From Luscinia megarhynchos (lineage: Eukaryota; Chordata; Aves; Passeriformes; Turdidae): a DNA stretch of 64,000 nt. Position 1 is the stretch's first letter. Each line of letters starts with the position of its first letter. Positions 13,483 to 64,000 of the stretch are shown here, piece by piece. The stretch covers positions 5,945,820 through 6,009,819 of the forward strand of contig CM067569.1 in the NCBI GenBank assembly GCA_034336665.1. Reading direction: 5' to 3'. Both the position numbers and the translations under genes were made by a program. Under the pieces are notes generated by a model. It was not told the origin of the DNA, did not search any database, and saw nothing but the letters and a program-made list of their open reading frames with translations.

Positions 13483-13990
13483 TGCCATCCCCATGCCATC
13501 CCCGCTCCATTCCTGTGCCATCCCCGCTCCGTCCCCGCTCCCATCCCTGTGCCATCCCCGCTCTGTCCCTGTGCCGTCCCCGCTCCCATCCCCGCTCCAT
13601 CCCTGTGCCATCCCCGTGCCGTCCCCGCTCCCATCCCTGTGCCATCCCCGCTCTGTCCCTGCGCCGTCCCCGCTCCCATCCCTGTGCCATCCCCGCTCCG
13701 TCCCTGTGCCATCCCTGTGCCATCCCCGCTCTGTCCCTGTGCCGTCCCCGCTCCATCCCTGTGCCATCCCCGCTCTGTCCCTGTGCCGTCCCCGCTCCCA
13801 TCCCTGCTCCATCCCTGTGCCATCCCTGTGCCGTCCCCGCTCCATTCTCGCTCCGTCCCCGCTCCATCCCTGTGCCATCCCCGCTCCGTCCCCGCTCCCA
13901 TCCCCGCTCCATCCCCGCTCCATCCCCGTGCCATCCCCGTGCCATCCCCGCTCTGTCCCGCTTCCATCCCTGTGCCGTCCCCGCTCCCTG
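13483..13990. repeat. GC-rich minisatellite, 11-12 bp unit
   Basis: There are roughly 40 or more tandem variants of an 11-bp unit such as CCATCCCCGCT or CCGTCCCTGTG, with some 12-bp copies. Copies differ mainly at A/G in position 3 and in the last four bases (CGCT versus TGTG). The complementary strand has G3-G4 runs spaced by 7-8 bases. Stop codons are nearly absent in all frames, which creates long spurious ORFs on both strands with 11-residue repeats. It ends directly at the CACUL1 CpG island. Confidence 0.93.
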
Positions 13991-14210
13991 TTCCCGAGCC
14001 GGCCCGTCCCGGCCCCGCGCTGCCGCCAGGGGGCGCTGTCGGCGCGAGGCCCGCTCTCGGTACGGCCCTGCCGGAGCCTCCCCGCTGCACAGAACGCCTC
14101 CCTGGCGCCGGGCACCGGCAGGGGCGAGCCCCGGGAGCGGCCGGGGACGGGCCCCGAGCCGGCCGCGCCTCTTTCCGCGCCCCGCCGGTCGCTCCGCCCC
14201 GCCGCGCAGG

Positions 14211-14230
14211 ACTACATCCCCCAGCGTGCC
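14211..14230 (+). promoter_or_regulatory. ZNF143/THAP11 (SBS-type) binding motif
   Basis: The sequence ACTACATCCCCCAGCGTGCC closely fits the known ACTACAATTCCCAGCATGCC consensus bound by ZNF143 with THAP11 at vertebrate housekeeping promoters. It lies about 180 bp upstream of the CACUL1 ATG inside the CpG island, which is the usual position for this class. Occupancy is inferred, not shown. Confidence 0.75.
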
Positions 14231-14361
14231 CCGCGGCGGTGCCGCCCGGCGCGGCCGCCGCGTTGCGCTCCGCCCGGCGCGAAGTGTCGCGCGGCGCGGC
14301 CGGAGCTGGGCTGGGGCCCGGGCCGAGCCCGCCGAGCCCCGCCGGGCCTGAGGCGGCGGCG

Positions 14362-14379
14362 ATGGGCGGCGGGCGCTGA
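14362..14379 (+). promoter_or_regulatory. Minimal upstream ORF (5 codons plus stop)
   Basis: An ATG at 14362 has G at -3 and G at +4, a strong initiation context. It opens a frame MGGGR ending in TGA at 14377-14379, 32 nt before the CACUL1 ATG. If the transcript starts upstream of 14362, the uORF could dampen CACUL1 translation or make it depend on reinitiation. Whether it is transcribed is not shown by the sequence. Confidence 0.5.
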
Positions 14380-14411
14380 TCCCGCCCCGCTCCCGCAGCC
14401 AGGCGCCCGCC

Positions 14412-53566
<39,155 letters not shown>

Positions 53567-54009
53567 TGAATATACTGGATCAGCTTTTATTCCTAGCCAG
53601 AACAGACACTGGAGGAGCACAGGTGGTATCTGGAGCCTCCTTTGGCAACTGCTGAAACTCAAGCTCTGATACAAACTATGCCTCAAAGAAGAGATTTGGA
53701 CCTTCTTTATATATTAAAATGTCAGTTGCTGCTACACTTGGGATGACTTTGAAAGACAAGATTCCCTGGTCTGGCCTATTAACAACCTCTTCTTCTGCAA
53801 CCTTTGTGAGGAATGCACCTTGAAAAACAATCCTTTCAAAGTGGAAATGGGCAGCCAAAATCAGCAGCTTCCAAAAGCGTTAGAATGGAAGAATCCTTTT
53901 TGCACTCTTTTCTTAATATTAAAGACATTCTTAAAACTAGTTAACAAGTCAGTGTATTAGATTTTAAACTTCAAGTTATTTTCTGGAGCTTCTACTTAAT
54001 AAGAATAAA
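53567..54009 (+). other. CACUL1: CACUL1 3' UTR (proximal isoform)
   Basis: This is the non-coding sequence from the TAG to the first AATAAA. It is moderately AT-rich, and no repeat was recognised in it. The end is inferred from the poly(A) hexamer only; the true 3' UTR may extend further downstream. Confidence 0.55.
54004..54009 (+). terminator. CACUL1: Candidate proximal poly(A) signal of CACUL1
   Basis: This is the first canonical AATAAA after the stop codon, giving a 3' UTR of about 450 nt. A T/GT-rich stretch (TATTTGTTTGTTAGTTT) follows within about 30 bases, as expected of a downstream element. A weaker ATTAAA lies at 53918-53923. Further AATAAA hexamers at 55078, 55711, 56938 and 60091 could serve longer isoforms. 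Confidence 0.6.
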
Positions 54010-54464
54010 GTTTCATTATTTTGCAGTATTTGTTTGTTAGTTTAAAGCCTGTCACCTTCCAAGAAGAGTTGGTCCCATATAAATGTATCTTCTGTCAGGG
54101 AGTTTTGAATTCCAGATTTTTCTTTTGTCTCCTTTTTGTTACTTGGTATTTTGAAATCTGTTTTCTTATGTGTTTGTACTCTGTGCCTTCAGCTTGTGCA
54201 CTTTGCAACTTTACAGACCATATTTTGTTGCTGCAAAATGTGTTCTTGAGGAAAAACTTGATGTGAACAAACATGCTGCAAAGTTGCACTTTTCTCTTGC
54301 ATTAATGGGAAGTGAAAATAAGGAGGAAGGAAGAAAAGTTGAACCTATCACCATCACTAATAGCGACTTGGAAGTTGTCCCCATTTATTTTTCACATGTA
54401 TTAGTGTTTAATGCAAGGACCAACTCTTATAGAATCCCCCTCAATGACTTTTCATTGGCCTCAG

Positions 54465-54530
54465 GAGCTGGACTGGATGATCCTTGTCCCTTCCAACTCA
54501 GATTATTCTTGATTCTATGATTCTATAATT
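54465..54530 (+). mobile_element. CR1 3'-terminal fragment, sense orientation
   Basis: GAGCTGGACTGGATGATCCT, CCCTTCCAACTCAGATTATT and two GATTCTAT octamers are the typical 3' end and tail of avian CR1. It is a very short copy downstream of the first CACUL1 poly(A) signal. If a longer 3' UTR isoform exists, it would lie within it. Confidence 0.88.
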
Positions 54531-57500
54531 GCAATAGATGGAGATGAGAATTCCGGGCTGAACAAAACAGCAGGATGTGGTTTATGTTGTGCTCTGTAAA
54601 AACTCTGTGGGCAAAACTCTCCAGTCTGGTAGCTCTGCAAAGTGCATCTCCATCAGCACAAGAATTGCACTGGGCTGAACAACGGTACCTGTCCAACATC
54701 ACTCTGTGGCTCCTGTGCCACTCCTCCTGCTGGGGGGTGTGGTGGGGCTGTGGCAGTGGATGTAGTCAGAATCAGGGATTTCAGGAGTGATGTGAAGTGT
54801 GCATTGCCCATCTGCCTCCAGTGTTGTGTCCTGGAGATCCAGCTGAGCCCATTCCCAGGGGATCTGGGCCTGGGGGCTAAGTCTGCTCCTTGACATGTGG
54901 GTATTAATCAGCAGTATGGCTAATGCAGCTCTTTTGTGAGGGGAGAAACATACTTGAAAAAGCAGTTTGATTACAGGGTTTGTTTTTTCTTTTTTTCATT
55001 ACTATGGAATTTTTTTTATCACCTTTAGTTATGAAGAAAAATAGGTTGGTAATACAAAAAAAATCTTTCTGAAGTGAAATAAAAGTTTCTTCAGTTTTGT
55101 CTGGCACAACTCTTATGCCTGTTTTAAAAAAGCAACACAACTGCTTTCATGCTTGTATGGGTTCATTACAAAATGCAAGAAAAAAAAGAAAAAAATAGAT
55201 GCGGCAGGGACAAAGTTTCTTTTTGTTTTGTATCCAGACTTTATATCAATGAATTTAATTCCATCAGTGTCTCATCAGCCACTTTGACTATGTGGTTTGG
55301 TCGGAGGGTGGGGGAGGAAGAATGAGTTTGACACTGCTGGGGTTGACAGATTCAAATATGATTTCCCTATGTTCTTTCTTTGTATATTTGCAAAGCCTGT
55401 CTAATTTTGAGGAAGTGCTTCTTTTCAAATTAAGACCTAATGCTTCAGTGTTTTGTGTTCAATATAGAACAATGCCAGCAATCTGAACTCATCCCCAGTG
55501 GTGCAAACCAAGCCACTCTGAGAAGGGATTTTCAGGTGTTGGTAGTGTCTGCTTCAGCTTTGCTACCAGCTACTGAGGTTGGAGCAGGATTAGATGAAAT
55601 CAGGGGGGTTGAAAATTTTGGTGAAGTGTGTGGAAAAATTAATGAAGGCTTATAAGGAACAAAAATAATTTGCCAGCTTCCAGGTTTTCAAAGTTTTGGC
55701 TTTAAACAAAAATAAAACCTCTGATAGTGTCCTTAGCTTTAAAAATCACTGTCTGCTGAAATGGCAATATTCTTGAGTTAAGAATAGATGCATTAACCTA
55801 ATTTGGTTAAAGTTTGTTTACAACTTCATTACCATCCTGGTTCACACAGTACAGTAACCAAGCTCTGTCATCTTTGTCAAGTGATCACAGTTTTTCTCTG
55901 GTCTTAAAGTGATTTTACTGGTTCAGGTTTGTAAATAACATGTAGTGCTTTTGCTTCATGTCTGAGGCAAGGGCTTAACATTCCTTTTCCATTGCATTGT
56001 GTTTGGGACACAAACTCCTAGAGTGACAATTCCATCAAAAGGTAAAGCATTCCTGTCAGTGTGGTCCTCTGTGTATGCACGGAGTGGGGCTTGGATACTT
56101 CTAGTCCTGTGTAGCATTGTCACCACTGGCCCCCATGCCTGAGGAATCTGTTTGTCAAGCACTGTATTATGTTGTAAATTTGGCATTATTTACATAATGC
56201 TGAAATATTGTTTATCTGTTGAAGCCATTATCATTGTGACTGAGCATGGAGCAGAATACAGGACACTATACTAAATTATTTTGTTTCTCTGTAAACTTGC
56301 ATTTTACTTACAGTCAAGCTAACTCAGCCAACTTGAGCATTGGTACTGTAAAACCACAATTACCAACAGCATGATCCTAACTTCAATATTTAATTTAACC
56401 AAATAACTTGTGGTGAATCTGTTGCATCTGTAGCTTACTCTGTTAAGCAGTAAAGTTGGTTATACAATGGGTGTCCTCTTTATGTTGCACTGGTTCTATA
56501 GCCAAGCTTGCTACATTAAAATATTTTTAGATTAATTTCATTTCTTTATTTGAGAAGTTGAAATATTTAAATTCAGCATGCTGACTAATGGTTGGCAGCT
56601 GTTGATACATGGTTAAGAAGGTCATTGGTACAAATGATGGAGTGGGGGGTCTAACCAACTCTTCTTCAGCTGCATCTCCTTCCTGCAGTTGTTGGGGAAA
56701 TGTTTACAGATTAATGCATTGAAGAAGAAGTTTTTGACTCCTGTCATTTGATAAAAATATGATCAGCCAGACTCATCCCTTTTAATTTGTCCCTGACATG
56801 ATTATTTGCTTTCTAAAAATCAAGAAAACCAAACAGAACCCCCAAGAACTACAAAGGGCATGTTTTGAGTGACTGAAAAATGTTTCTCATGTACACTGTG
56901 ACAACCCTAGTGAAAGGACTACTCTGTAGAACTATGGAATAAAAAACAACCACTTGAATTTGACTCCTGTCATCAACCCAGCTCCAGCAGAGAGAAAACA
57001 ATTTTGGTTTTGGTTTGGTTTGGGTTTTTTGTGTGATGCCTTGACATGCACAAGTATCCAGAGGGCATTTAGATTCAGTTGACTGCAACCATTCTGGATT
57101 TCATCTGGGATAAACAAGGATTTTCTAGTAGCTTACAAACTTCAGGTGTTGGTAATCATGGCAGGTGTGAACCAGTTGTGGACTTACTCTGGCAGGTGCC
57201 ATTCCAGTAGTTACAAGCCATGGGAATTCACTTTGTAAATTCAGCACAAGTCAGTGTGATACTGGCCCAACAAGATATTTTTATCTCCCTAGTGCCTGCT
57301 AAGAGAAAAAGGCTGGAGAATCTAAATTTCATCCTTGTAGCACTGAAATGAGTGCTCTGAGTGGGGACCAAAGTCACCTGTGAGGGGAAGTTGTGCCCTG
57401 TGTATCAGGAAGGACAGAAAATCAGCGTTGCTGCATGAGCTAAACAGGATAAACTGGCTGATTTGGCCTCAGCTGGAAACTCCTTGACAAAGTGCTTTGT

Positions 57501-60500
57501 GCTTTGCTAGAGAGAGTGAGGGAAAGGATTAAACCAACGGATCTTGATCTAACTGGAATGACTTGTTAAGGGGATTCCAAAATTCCATAGGCAATGAGTG
57601 CTCAGCAATCCCTTCTGGCTGCCTCTGTCTGTCTGGAATGCTCCAGATACACTTGGTTAATGTTCTTCTTTCTGAGCTTCTGCTATCTGACCTAATTAGC
57701 ACAGAACAGGAATGTTGACTTGCCTAATGATGACAACAGAATGGATTTAGTAATAGCACTTATTGCCTCATTAGTATTGTTTTTCAATTAGTAGTTCCTT
57801 AAGAAAAACTGTTCCAGTTTCTGTGGTGACCTGGGTCGGCACTGGGTTCTGTTAGAGAGCTGCAGATAATTTATTTGTTATTACTCATGGTTTGCACCGT
57901 TTGCCATCTATCAGCAAACTGGGTGGTTTTGTGCAGAGAGCAGTTCATACATTAATCTCAGGGTGGTTGGCAGATGCTGCCCTGTGGATGAGGTGCATTG
58001 CCAGGGGGAGAGCTCCTGTTCAAGGCATGGGATAGGAGGGGTCTGAGGGCTCTGCTGGGGTGATCCCTGGGGAAGGGTCACACTGCTGTGACCATGGAGG
58101 GAATGCACTGCCAGCAAACACCCCAAATGCCTCCACACAGGCACCGTGGGAGAGCTGATGGACTGTAAACTCACCTCCACAGCTCCTGTTCCTGTGGCAG
58201 GAGGGGCTGAGCAGTGACATTCAGCCCATTTGAAACAGGTCAGGGCTTGAAATCTAAGGATTATCTGTCCTTGACTCAAATTCCCTGTGCAGCCAACGTG
58301 AAACAAAAGATTTCTGCAGCAGGTACCACACATCAGTAAGTGGATGTGCTCCCAGATTTCTGGTTTGGGGTCTCAGTGACTGGCCATGGGCTGCTGGTAC
58401 TTGAACCCACCTCGTGGAAGGAGCTGGAAGCAGAACTTGGCAGCCAGGACCAGTCCTACCTGTGCACTAGCAGAAGGAAAACAGGCTTGTTTGGTTTTTT
58501 TCCTTAATCACTTCTGTACTAAGTCTTTATTGAGCAGGCACCTGCTGTTCCCAGTTGCTTAGGCAGCCTCAGTTGTTTCAGGTACACAGTTTGGATGTCT
58601 GTTGGAATGGATCTGAGGCAGAATTCCATCCAAATAGAATAATCATTTCCCTTAAAATGCAGAGATGTGTCATACCTGGTGATTATCTACTTGTTTTGGA
58701 AATAATCTCATTATCCTATTTGTTCCCTCAGTTATGACTTCAGAATGCATATTCAAGTGAAATGTGCTTTTCCAGTTATGGCTCTGATCTGCAGAGAATG
58801 CCATAGTTACAGATATGCAGGGCAGAGACAGCCATAAAGTGAAATCCTGCTTTCCATAATTCTGTTTCCTGTTTCCCTCTGGGAATGTGAATTGGAATGA
58901 AAAAATTTCATCTTCAGTTCATTCATGTTCTGGCATAATTATGTTTTATTATTTCTTTTTTAATAATTCCCAGCACCGAATTTGCCTTTTCTTACTGACT
59001 GCTGTATATCAAGCTAACCCTTCTTAGAGTCTGTCAGAGTGCCAAGATGCCATTTGTGGGTAGTAGCAGCTCCTCCATGTGAAAGCAGAATTAGAGTCAC
59101 GTTTTCCCTGTTCATCTCTTTGTAAGTCACTGCAATCAGACGTGGTTTGGAGTCTCACCCCCTTGCTGAGTGAAATGAAGTGCTGTAGCTCTTTGTAGCC
59201 AATGTTCTGCACTTCCCTGGGTGCTGGCACAGGAACCTCACGTTTCACTGTTTGCCTCCTCGTCAGTGTGGTCAGTGTGATGGTGATCTCTGTTGGGAAG
59301 CACAGTCTGTTCCTGCTGTGTAGATTCCCAGGGCCAAATTCTTCATGTGGAAAAGCAAATCCATTATAGGAATTGCTGGGCAGACCTAAGGGTCTGAACT
59401 CTCACATCACAGGTGACAAAAGTTCAGGTGGAAATTTGTAGTGTCACACTCTGACCTGCTGATGAACTGGGGATTTCCTTGGGTAAAAGGAAAAAAGAAA
59501 AATTTTAGCATAGTATTTCATTTGATCTATTTAGCAAAGAGTTTCTGCAAATCTGTTGCAAACTCTCTGAACTTGGACTGACAAGCTTATAGCTTGCCAG
59601 GTTCCTCTTGCAAGCTTGTCATCCTGGGAGAATCCTGGCACCTGAAGGTCCCAAGTGAGTGAAGGAGACTGAGCAGAGCAGTGCAGCAGCCTCAGCAGTT
59701 CTGGCTGAGGTTCCTCATCCACACTTGCTGCTGTTTCGTCTACAGGGCACTTCAATGCCTCATTGCCACATTTGCTTCTCTGATTGTTACTTTAAAATAA
59801 GCCACAGTCAGTGACCTGCAGGTGTCAGGAATCACCTCTGAGGCACATTTGCCAAAGCCACTGTGTCCCTCCTGAGCTGTATCATCTCTGGGCTCTTGTA
59901 AGAAATCAAAGTCATGGATTCCTGTTTCCAAATCCAGGGCATGGAGGGTCTGTTCAGCTGTGCAGGGGCTGGGTGCACTGTGGTCCCCAAGGCCTCATGT
60001 GCTGCAGGAAGGTTTTTAATTACAGATGTATTAAAAAGGAGAGTGTGTCTAGCCCAGGGCTAATTTTCAGGGATGGGAGGAAGTTTGCCTAATAAAGGGG
60101 GAAACAAAAGATTATCCTTTGCTCTGTATTTATATAAGTGAGCAGAAAGCAGCTTTAGGCTGTAGGAGAGCAGGTTAGATATTAGAAAAAACTTCTTTAT
60201 TCAGGTTAGTAAAGTGCTGGCACAAGTTGCCCAGAGCAGCTGTGGCTGCCCCTGGATCCCTGGCAGTGCCCAAGGCCGGGTTGGGCACCACAAATGGTGC
60301 TTGTGCTTCCTTTTAGCCTTTCCCAGGGCAGGACAAACCACCCTTACACTGATTTAGCTGCTTTGCAGCCAGTTGTTGGTTGTATTTGAAGTATTTCAAG
60401 AGCTCTGCTGATTTTTAAAAGCATCCTGAAAACTTAATACATTTGAAGTTAGTTCCTAGGGGAGCTAATTTAGCTTTCTGCTGGTTTGCATCCTCAGAGT

Positions 60501-62720
60501 GACTTAGTTCAAGATTGCTTTAGTCTGGTGAATTCTTCTTCTGTTGAACACAAACAAATGCTTTGGCCATTATTATATTATTCTCTTTGTTTGTGGGCTA
60601 CATATACACAGGAAAAAGCCCAACATGTCTGGCTGCTTTTAATTGAACCATGTGACTTATTTGATTTTTCATCAGTCAAATTAAGGCTAACAAACTGAAT
60701 TTAAAGCAAAAGAAGGATATTCATACAGAAGAAATAATTCTCCTCTTTGCTAGATAAATTTCAAACAACAGGCTTGGCCCTCAATATTAATCTCTGAGAA
60801 TTTTCAGGGTCATAAAGAGCTAATAAAAGAAGTCCTGAGTCATGTTGGACATGACAACTCATGAGCAGAATGGAGGCAGCACTTCACCACTTGGAAGAAC
60901 TTGTCTTTGACCTCAAACTGAGACTATGCAAAACTTGTGTGTGCCCCAATAGGCACCATTTCAGTATTTTTCAGCTTCTGCAGTGTGTTTCCTGAGCTGT
61001 GTCTGAAATCTGTAACTTTCCATGTGGTTCTCAAATATTGTCTCTATTTCAGCTATGCAGTGTCTTCTGCCTGGGCTGTGCTGGACACCTTCAAACCCCC
61101 ATCTTACCCCCCAGCCCGGGGCACAGTCTGGACTATTCTGTGTGTCTCCCAAAGCAGGGGAGGAAGGCTGGACAGGACAAGACTCCTTATTTAAGGAAGA
61201 ACAGCAATGCACCTAGGCAGTCTCTTTGTCTCTTTCTGGGGAGAAACATCATGACCTGAGTTCCTCTGGGTTTAGTAATCCTGCTCTGTGCTTCTGGCTG
61301 TCCAAACGTGCTCTGGAGAGCCTTTACTCCATGTTAGAGCTGTCTGCATCCTTCCCCCTCGAGTTCCTGTCCTTGAGTGCTGCTCTGGAGTGGGACATTC
61401 GTCTGCTGCAGCTGGGTGAGGCTGCAGCTGTCAAGGCAGCTTTAATCTCTCTCCTGTGTGGATGATGCACTGGCAATCCTTGAGCAATGTTGCATTTTAA
61501 TTCCCCTTAATGGTTATTTGCAAAACGGATGAAAATATTGACAGCTTGATATTTCAAAACAGATTGAAATCTTAGGTACTTCCAGCGTCAACATAATTGC
61601 TTTCTCGGGAATGGGGGAATTAATTTAAATATATTTAAATTTTCTACCAGCAATTCTGGTCTGTTATTCTCTAGGTGTTGTTGTGCTGTCAGTCAGGTTC
61701 TCCTGATTTCTAGGTTCCAACATTGTGTGATTTTCTTTTGCTGTCACTTTTTTGTAGCCCACTTCAATATGTATGAAGTTGCAGATGTGTTGTCTCTGGT
61801 TTTATTCTCAAGTCATACAAACCTGTCACTTTTTTCTGCCTTTCACTCTGACTCAGAGCTGTCAGAAAGGGTTATTCCCCCTTGGTGGAAAATTCCTGGA
61901 AGTTGAAGAGATAAAAACACCCAGCTTTCAGTAATCTGCCTGATTGCTGAAGGACACTGGGAGGGGCTCTTTGGGGACATCTGAGTGCTGAAGATGGATG
62001 TGTCAGGCCAGCCAGCATGTCAGGGGTTTGCTTCACCTCAGAGCAACTTCTTGTCCATATTTCAATAAGCAAATATACTTTAAGTTCCTCTAAACCACAG
62101 AACAAAACTGGCAGCACAGAATGAAGTGGTGGTTGTAGGGAAAGCAGTGAGTGACAAAAGACAGTGGTGAAGGATGCCAGGGGTACAGACCAGACTGGAG
62201 TTCTGCCCCTCTCAACTCGGCAGGGACTTCCCTGCAAAACACCAAATGCTGCAGTTCTGAGCTGAGATGCTTGTGCAGGGAAGTGCTCAGACATGTGGCT
62301 GCATCCAATCTTGCACAAGGAAGGAAACAGCACTCAGCTGTTCTTTAAATTATCCACAAACCAACTAGGGGTGTTGTGTTAAACTGGGACATGTGAAGGG
62401 TCCATACAGAGTCTGGTTAGACAATGAAATCCACCATTTATTAGAGTCAGCATGCTGAGGTCTGTGACCTCAGAGAGTTCATGGCAGATAATTTCCCCCA
62501 CCAAGAAGTGGTGAAGGAGATGATGTGAGCTCCGTTTGCCTGCAGTGTTTTCTGAGCCTTGGTGGTGGAGGCTGGAAAGGTTTTCCCTGAGGCAACGGGC
62601 TGTGCTCACAGCTCTTGAGGGATGGCAGTACCAAAACAGCTGAAGGAAACACATCTGTGGCCACACATTGCAATACCTGCCAAACACAGATTGCCTGGTG
62701 CTCCTTGGGCTGTTCCTTGG
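54531..62720. other. Gene-free downstream region
   Basis: I recognise no exon of another gene here. In mammals PRLHR is the next gene past the CACUL1 3' end, but no seven-helix receptor sequence is visible in any frame. The CR1 copy at 60153 and several AATAAA hexamers are the only features called. Confidence 0.7.
60153..60292 (+). mobile_element. CR1 LINE fragment, sense orientation, 3' end missing
   Basis: GGTTAGATATTAGAAAAAAC, GCACAAGTTGCCCAGAGCAG and CTGTGGCTGCCCCTGGATCC follow the CR1 3' region in sense. The copy stops before the terminal GATGATC block and octamer tail, so it is truncated at both ends. Confidence 0.85.
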
Positions 62721-63420
62721 TGTTGGAGTCAGTGATTCTCTGAAACCCTCAGGGAAGAATCAAGGTGCAGGGATTGAATTAAAGCCTTTGGATGGATTGA
62801 AGTATATTAAGCCACTCACACATAAAGTAGACATTTAAGTAGAAGTAAGTCAGTAGTTTTAGGGTGGGTTCTAATGCTTTTAGTAAGTGAAAGGTTTGAA
62901 ATGCCAGAGTAGCAGTGAGTGTTCTAGTGAAGGTTGAAACACACTGATAACTTCAGTAGAGGCTCCAGGCCCACAGTTGTAGACAGGACTTATAATGGAG
63001 TTATAGTAAGAATATTGCTCACATTTCTTAGATAGAACATGATAAATTGTTTGTGTAGTTCTATACATAACCTGATGTGCTAAGCAACTGGAATTCTAAT
63101 TGGCTAAAGAGTGGTGGTCTGAGTTTGCATCTTAACTTGTTAGAAAGATCCTATATAAGAGTATTGGAAGAGTTGTTGCTTTTAGCCATTGTGGCTTTTA
63201 GCTACTTGCTTTTAGCCATTCAGCTTTTAGCCATTGGCTTTTGTCAGGGCTTTTAGCCATTGCATTTTCTTTGCTTTGCCATTGCTTTTTGCCATTGCCT
63301 TTTGAGACTGATGTGCTTTGTAATAAGATGTGCTTTGTAACAAATAACCTTTTCAATTATTAGCTGCTTTGCTTAAGTTACCTGAGGAAGTAGGAGCCTA
63401 AGAGCTCTGGAGCTGGTGCC
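62721..63420 (+). mobile_element. Possible solo LTR of an endogenous retrovirus (boundaries uncertain)
   Basis: An inverted CCAAT box (ATTGG, 63099-63103) lies about 50 bp before a TATA box (TATATAAG, 63152-63159). Directly downstream is a run of GCTTTTAGCCATT copies. TGTTGGAGTC at 62721 could be a TG-type LTR start. This arrangement suits an LTR promoter, and songbird ERV LTRs can carry similar short repeats after the TATA box. I saw no clear primer-binding site, target-site duplication or retroviral coding sequence. A lineage-specific non-viral promoter is the alternative. Confidence 0.35.
63178..63305 (+). repeat. Degenerate tandem GCTTTTAGCCATT repeat
   Basis: Exact copies start at 63178, 63208, 63223 and 63249, with variants between them and after them (for example GCTTTTAGCTACT and GCTTTTTGCCATT). 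Spacing is irregular, 13-30 bp. The run begins about 20 bp after the TATA-like box at 63152. Confidence 0.8.
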
Positions 63421-64000
63421 TAGAGCACTGGAGGTCAGAGAACCTCACACCTTGGCCCCCCAGAGCCAGCGTGGTGCTGCTGAGGAGCAGGTGAGGAAAA
63501 TGCCCAATTGCTTTGGGCAGAAGAGGAGAGATGGATTTCTCCATCAGATAACAGAGCTGCCTGGCCTCTGGGTAAACACAGGAAAACCTGTGGGTTCCAG
63601 CAGCAACACAATGTTACACAAAATTAGAAAGACCAGGACTTCCCTACTTGATTCCTCCAGAAGGATTTGTGGACTTGCTTTGCAAGGGACTGTCAGACCA
63701 GTAACTTGTGTGAGGAAAAGCAGGTGTAGTTATTTGGGTTCCTTTCAAACTCCTAATTATGTCCTAACTGTAAGTGCTGGATGCTTTTTTGAATTGTTCA
63801 TATATTGCATTACTCCAGCATTAGCATTAATTTTGGTGTTATTGAATAACTGTGCTTTGTGGAGGTCATTGAGTTACACCACGAGAAATCTCATTTTAGG
63901 GGAAGGAAAGGAGACCTTGTGACTGGAACAAAAGGTCCCCTTGTGATAATGCCATAAAGTTATTTATCAAAACTCACTGGGGGCTTTCCCACGAAGGTAC
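63421..64000. other. Right edge of window, unassigned
   Basis: A 168-codon open frame (63416-63922) begins at GTG and has no recognised domain. If the preceding region is an LTR, this could be flanking or internal element sequence. I cannot decide from the window. Confidence 0.4.

Noticed and set aside
57911..58333. A 140-codon open frame on the - strand
   Set aside because: The translation resembles no known family and has no supporting signals. The region is merely G+C-richer than its surroundings.
63416..63922. A 168-codon open frame at the right edge
   Set aside because: It starts at GTG, has no retroviral or host domain I recognise, and contains one hydrophobic stretch only. It was not called as a gene.
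54531..64000. Possible PRLHR coding sequence downstream
   Set aside because: No seven-transmembrane receptor motifs such as DRY or NPxxY in a long open frame were seen.

Overview
This window is vertebrate nuclear DNA, most likely from a bird. It holds one recognisable protein-coding gene, split into nine coding exons with GT/AG introns of 0.45 to 10.9 kb. It also carries several truncated CR1-type LINE fragments, including the bird-typical 3' tail with ATTCTATG-like octamers. There are no operons, prokaryotic signals or CRISPR arrays.

The gene is CACUL1 (CDK2-associated cullin domain 1, also called CAC1), on the + strand. I assembled it exon by exon from the start ATG at 14412 to the TAG at 53564-53566. 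Every junction keeps frame, giving an intact 334-residue protein. Its cullin-like core closely matches what I know of mammalian CACUL1. Its N-terminus keeps the acidic start and the MMDDQNHNNW block, but a different, shorter Gly/Ala/Pro-rich stretch follows. The gene spans about 39 kb here, and introns 3 and 5 are the longest.

Layout: 1-13027 is gene-free upstream DNA with simple repeats and one CpG-richer patch. A reverse-oriented CR1 copy lies at 13028-13222. A minisatellite of about 500 bp with an 11-12 bp unit (13483-13990) directly abuts the CpG-island promoter (13990-14760), which contains a strong ZNF143/THAP11-type motif and a tiny upstream ORF. CACUL1 follows from 14412 to 53566. Notable intronic structures are a perfect 73-bp tandem duplication in intron 4 and a long inverted repeat with 60 bp of perfect complementarity in intron 7. 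A candidate poly(A) signal lies at 54004. The downstream 10 kb holds two more CR1 fragments and, near the right edge, a stretch that looks like a retroviral LTR promoter followed by degenerate copies of a 13-bp GCTTTTAGCCATT unit.

I did not find a previously undescribed multi-gene system; this is an ordinary single-gene vertebrate locus. The best leads are the intron-7 hairpin next to a small exon, the promoter-proximal minisatellite, the intron-8 read-through frame that would change the C-terminus, and the uORF. All statements come from reading the sequence; no alignment was run.
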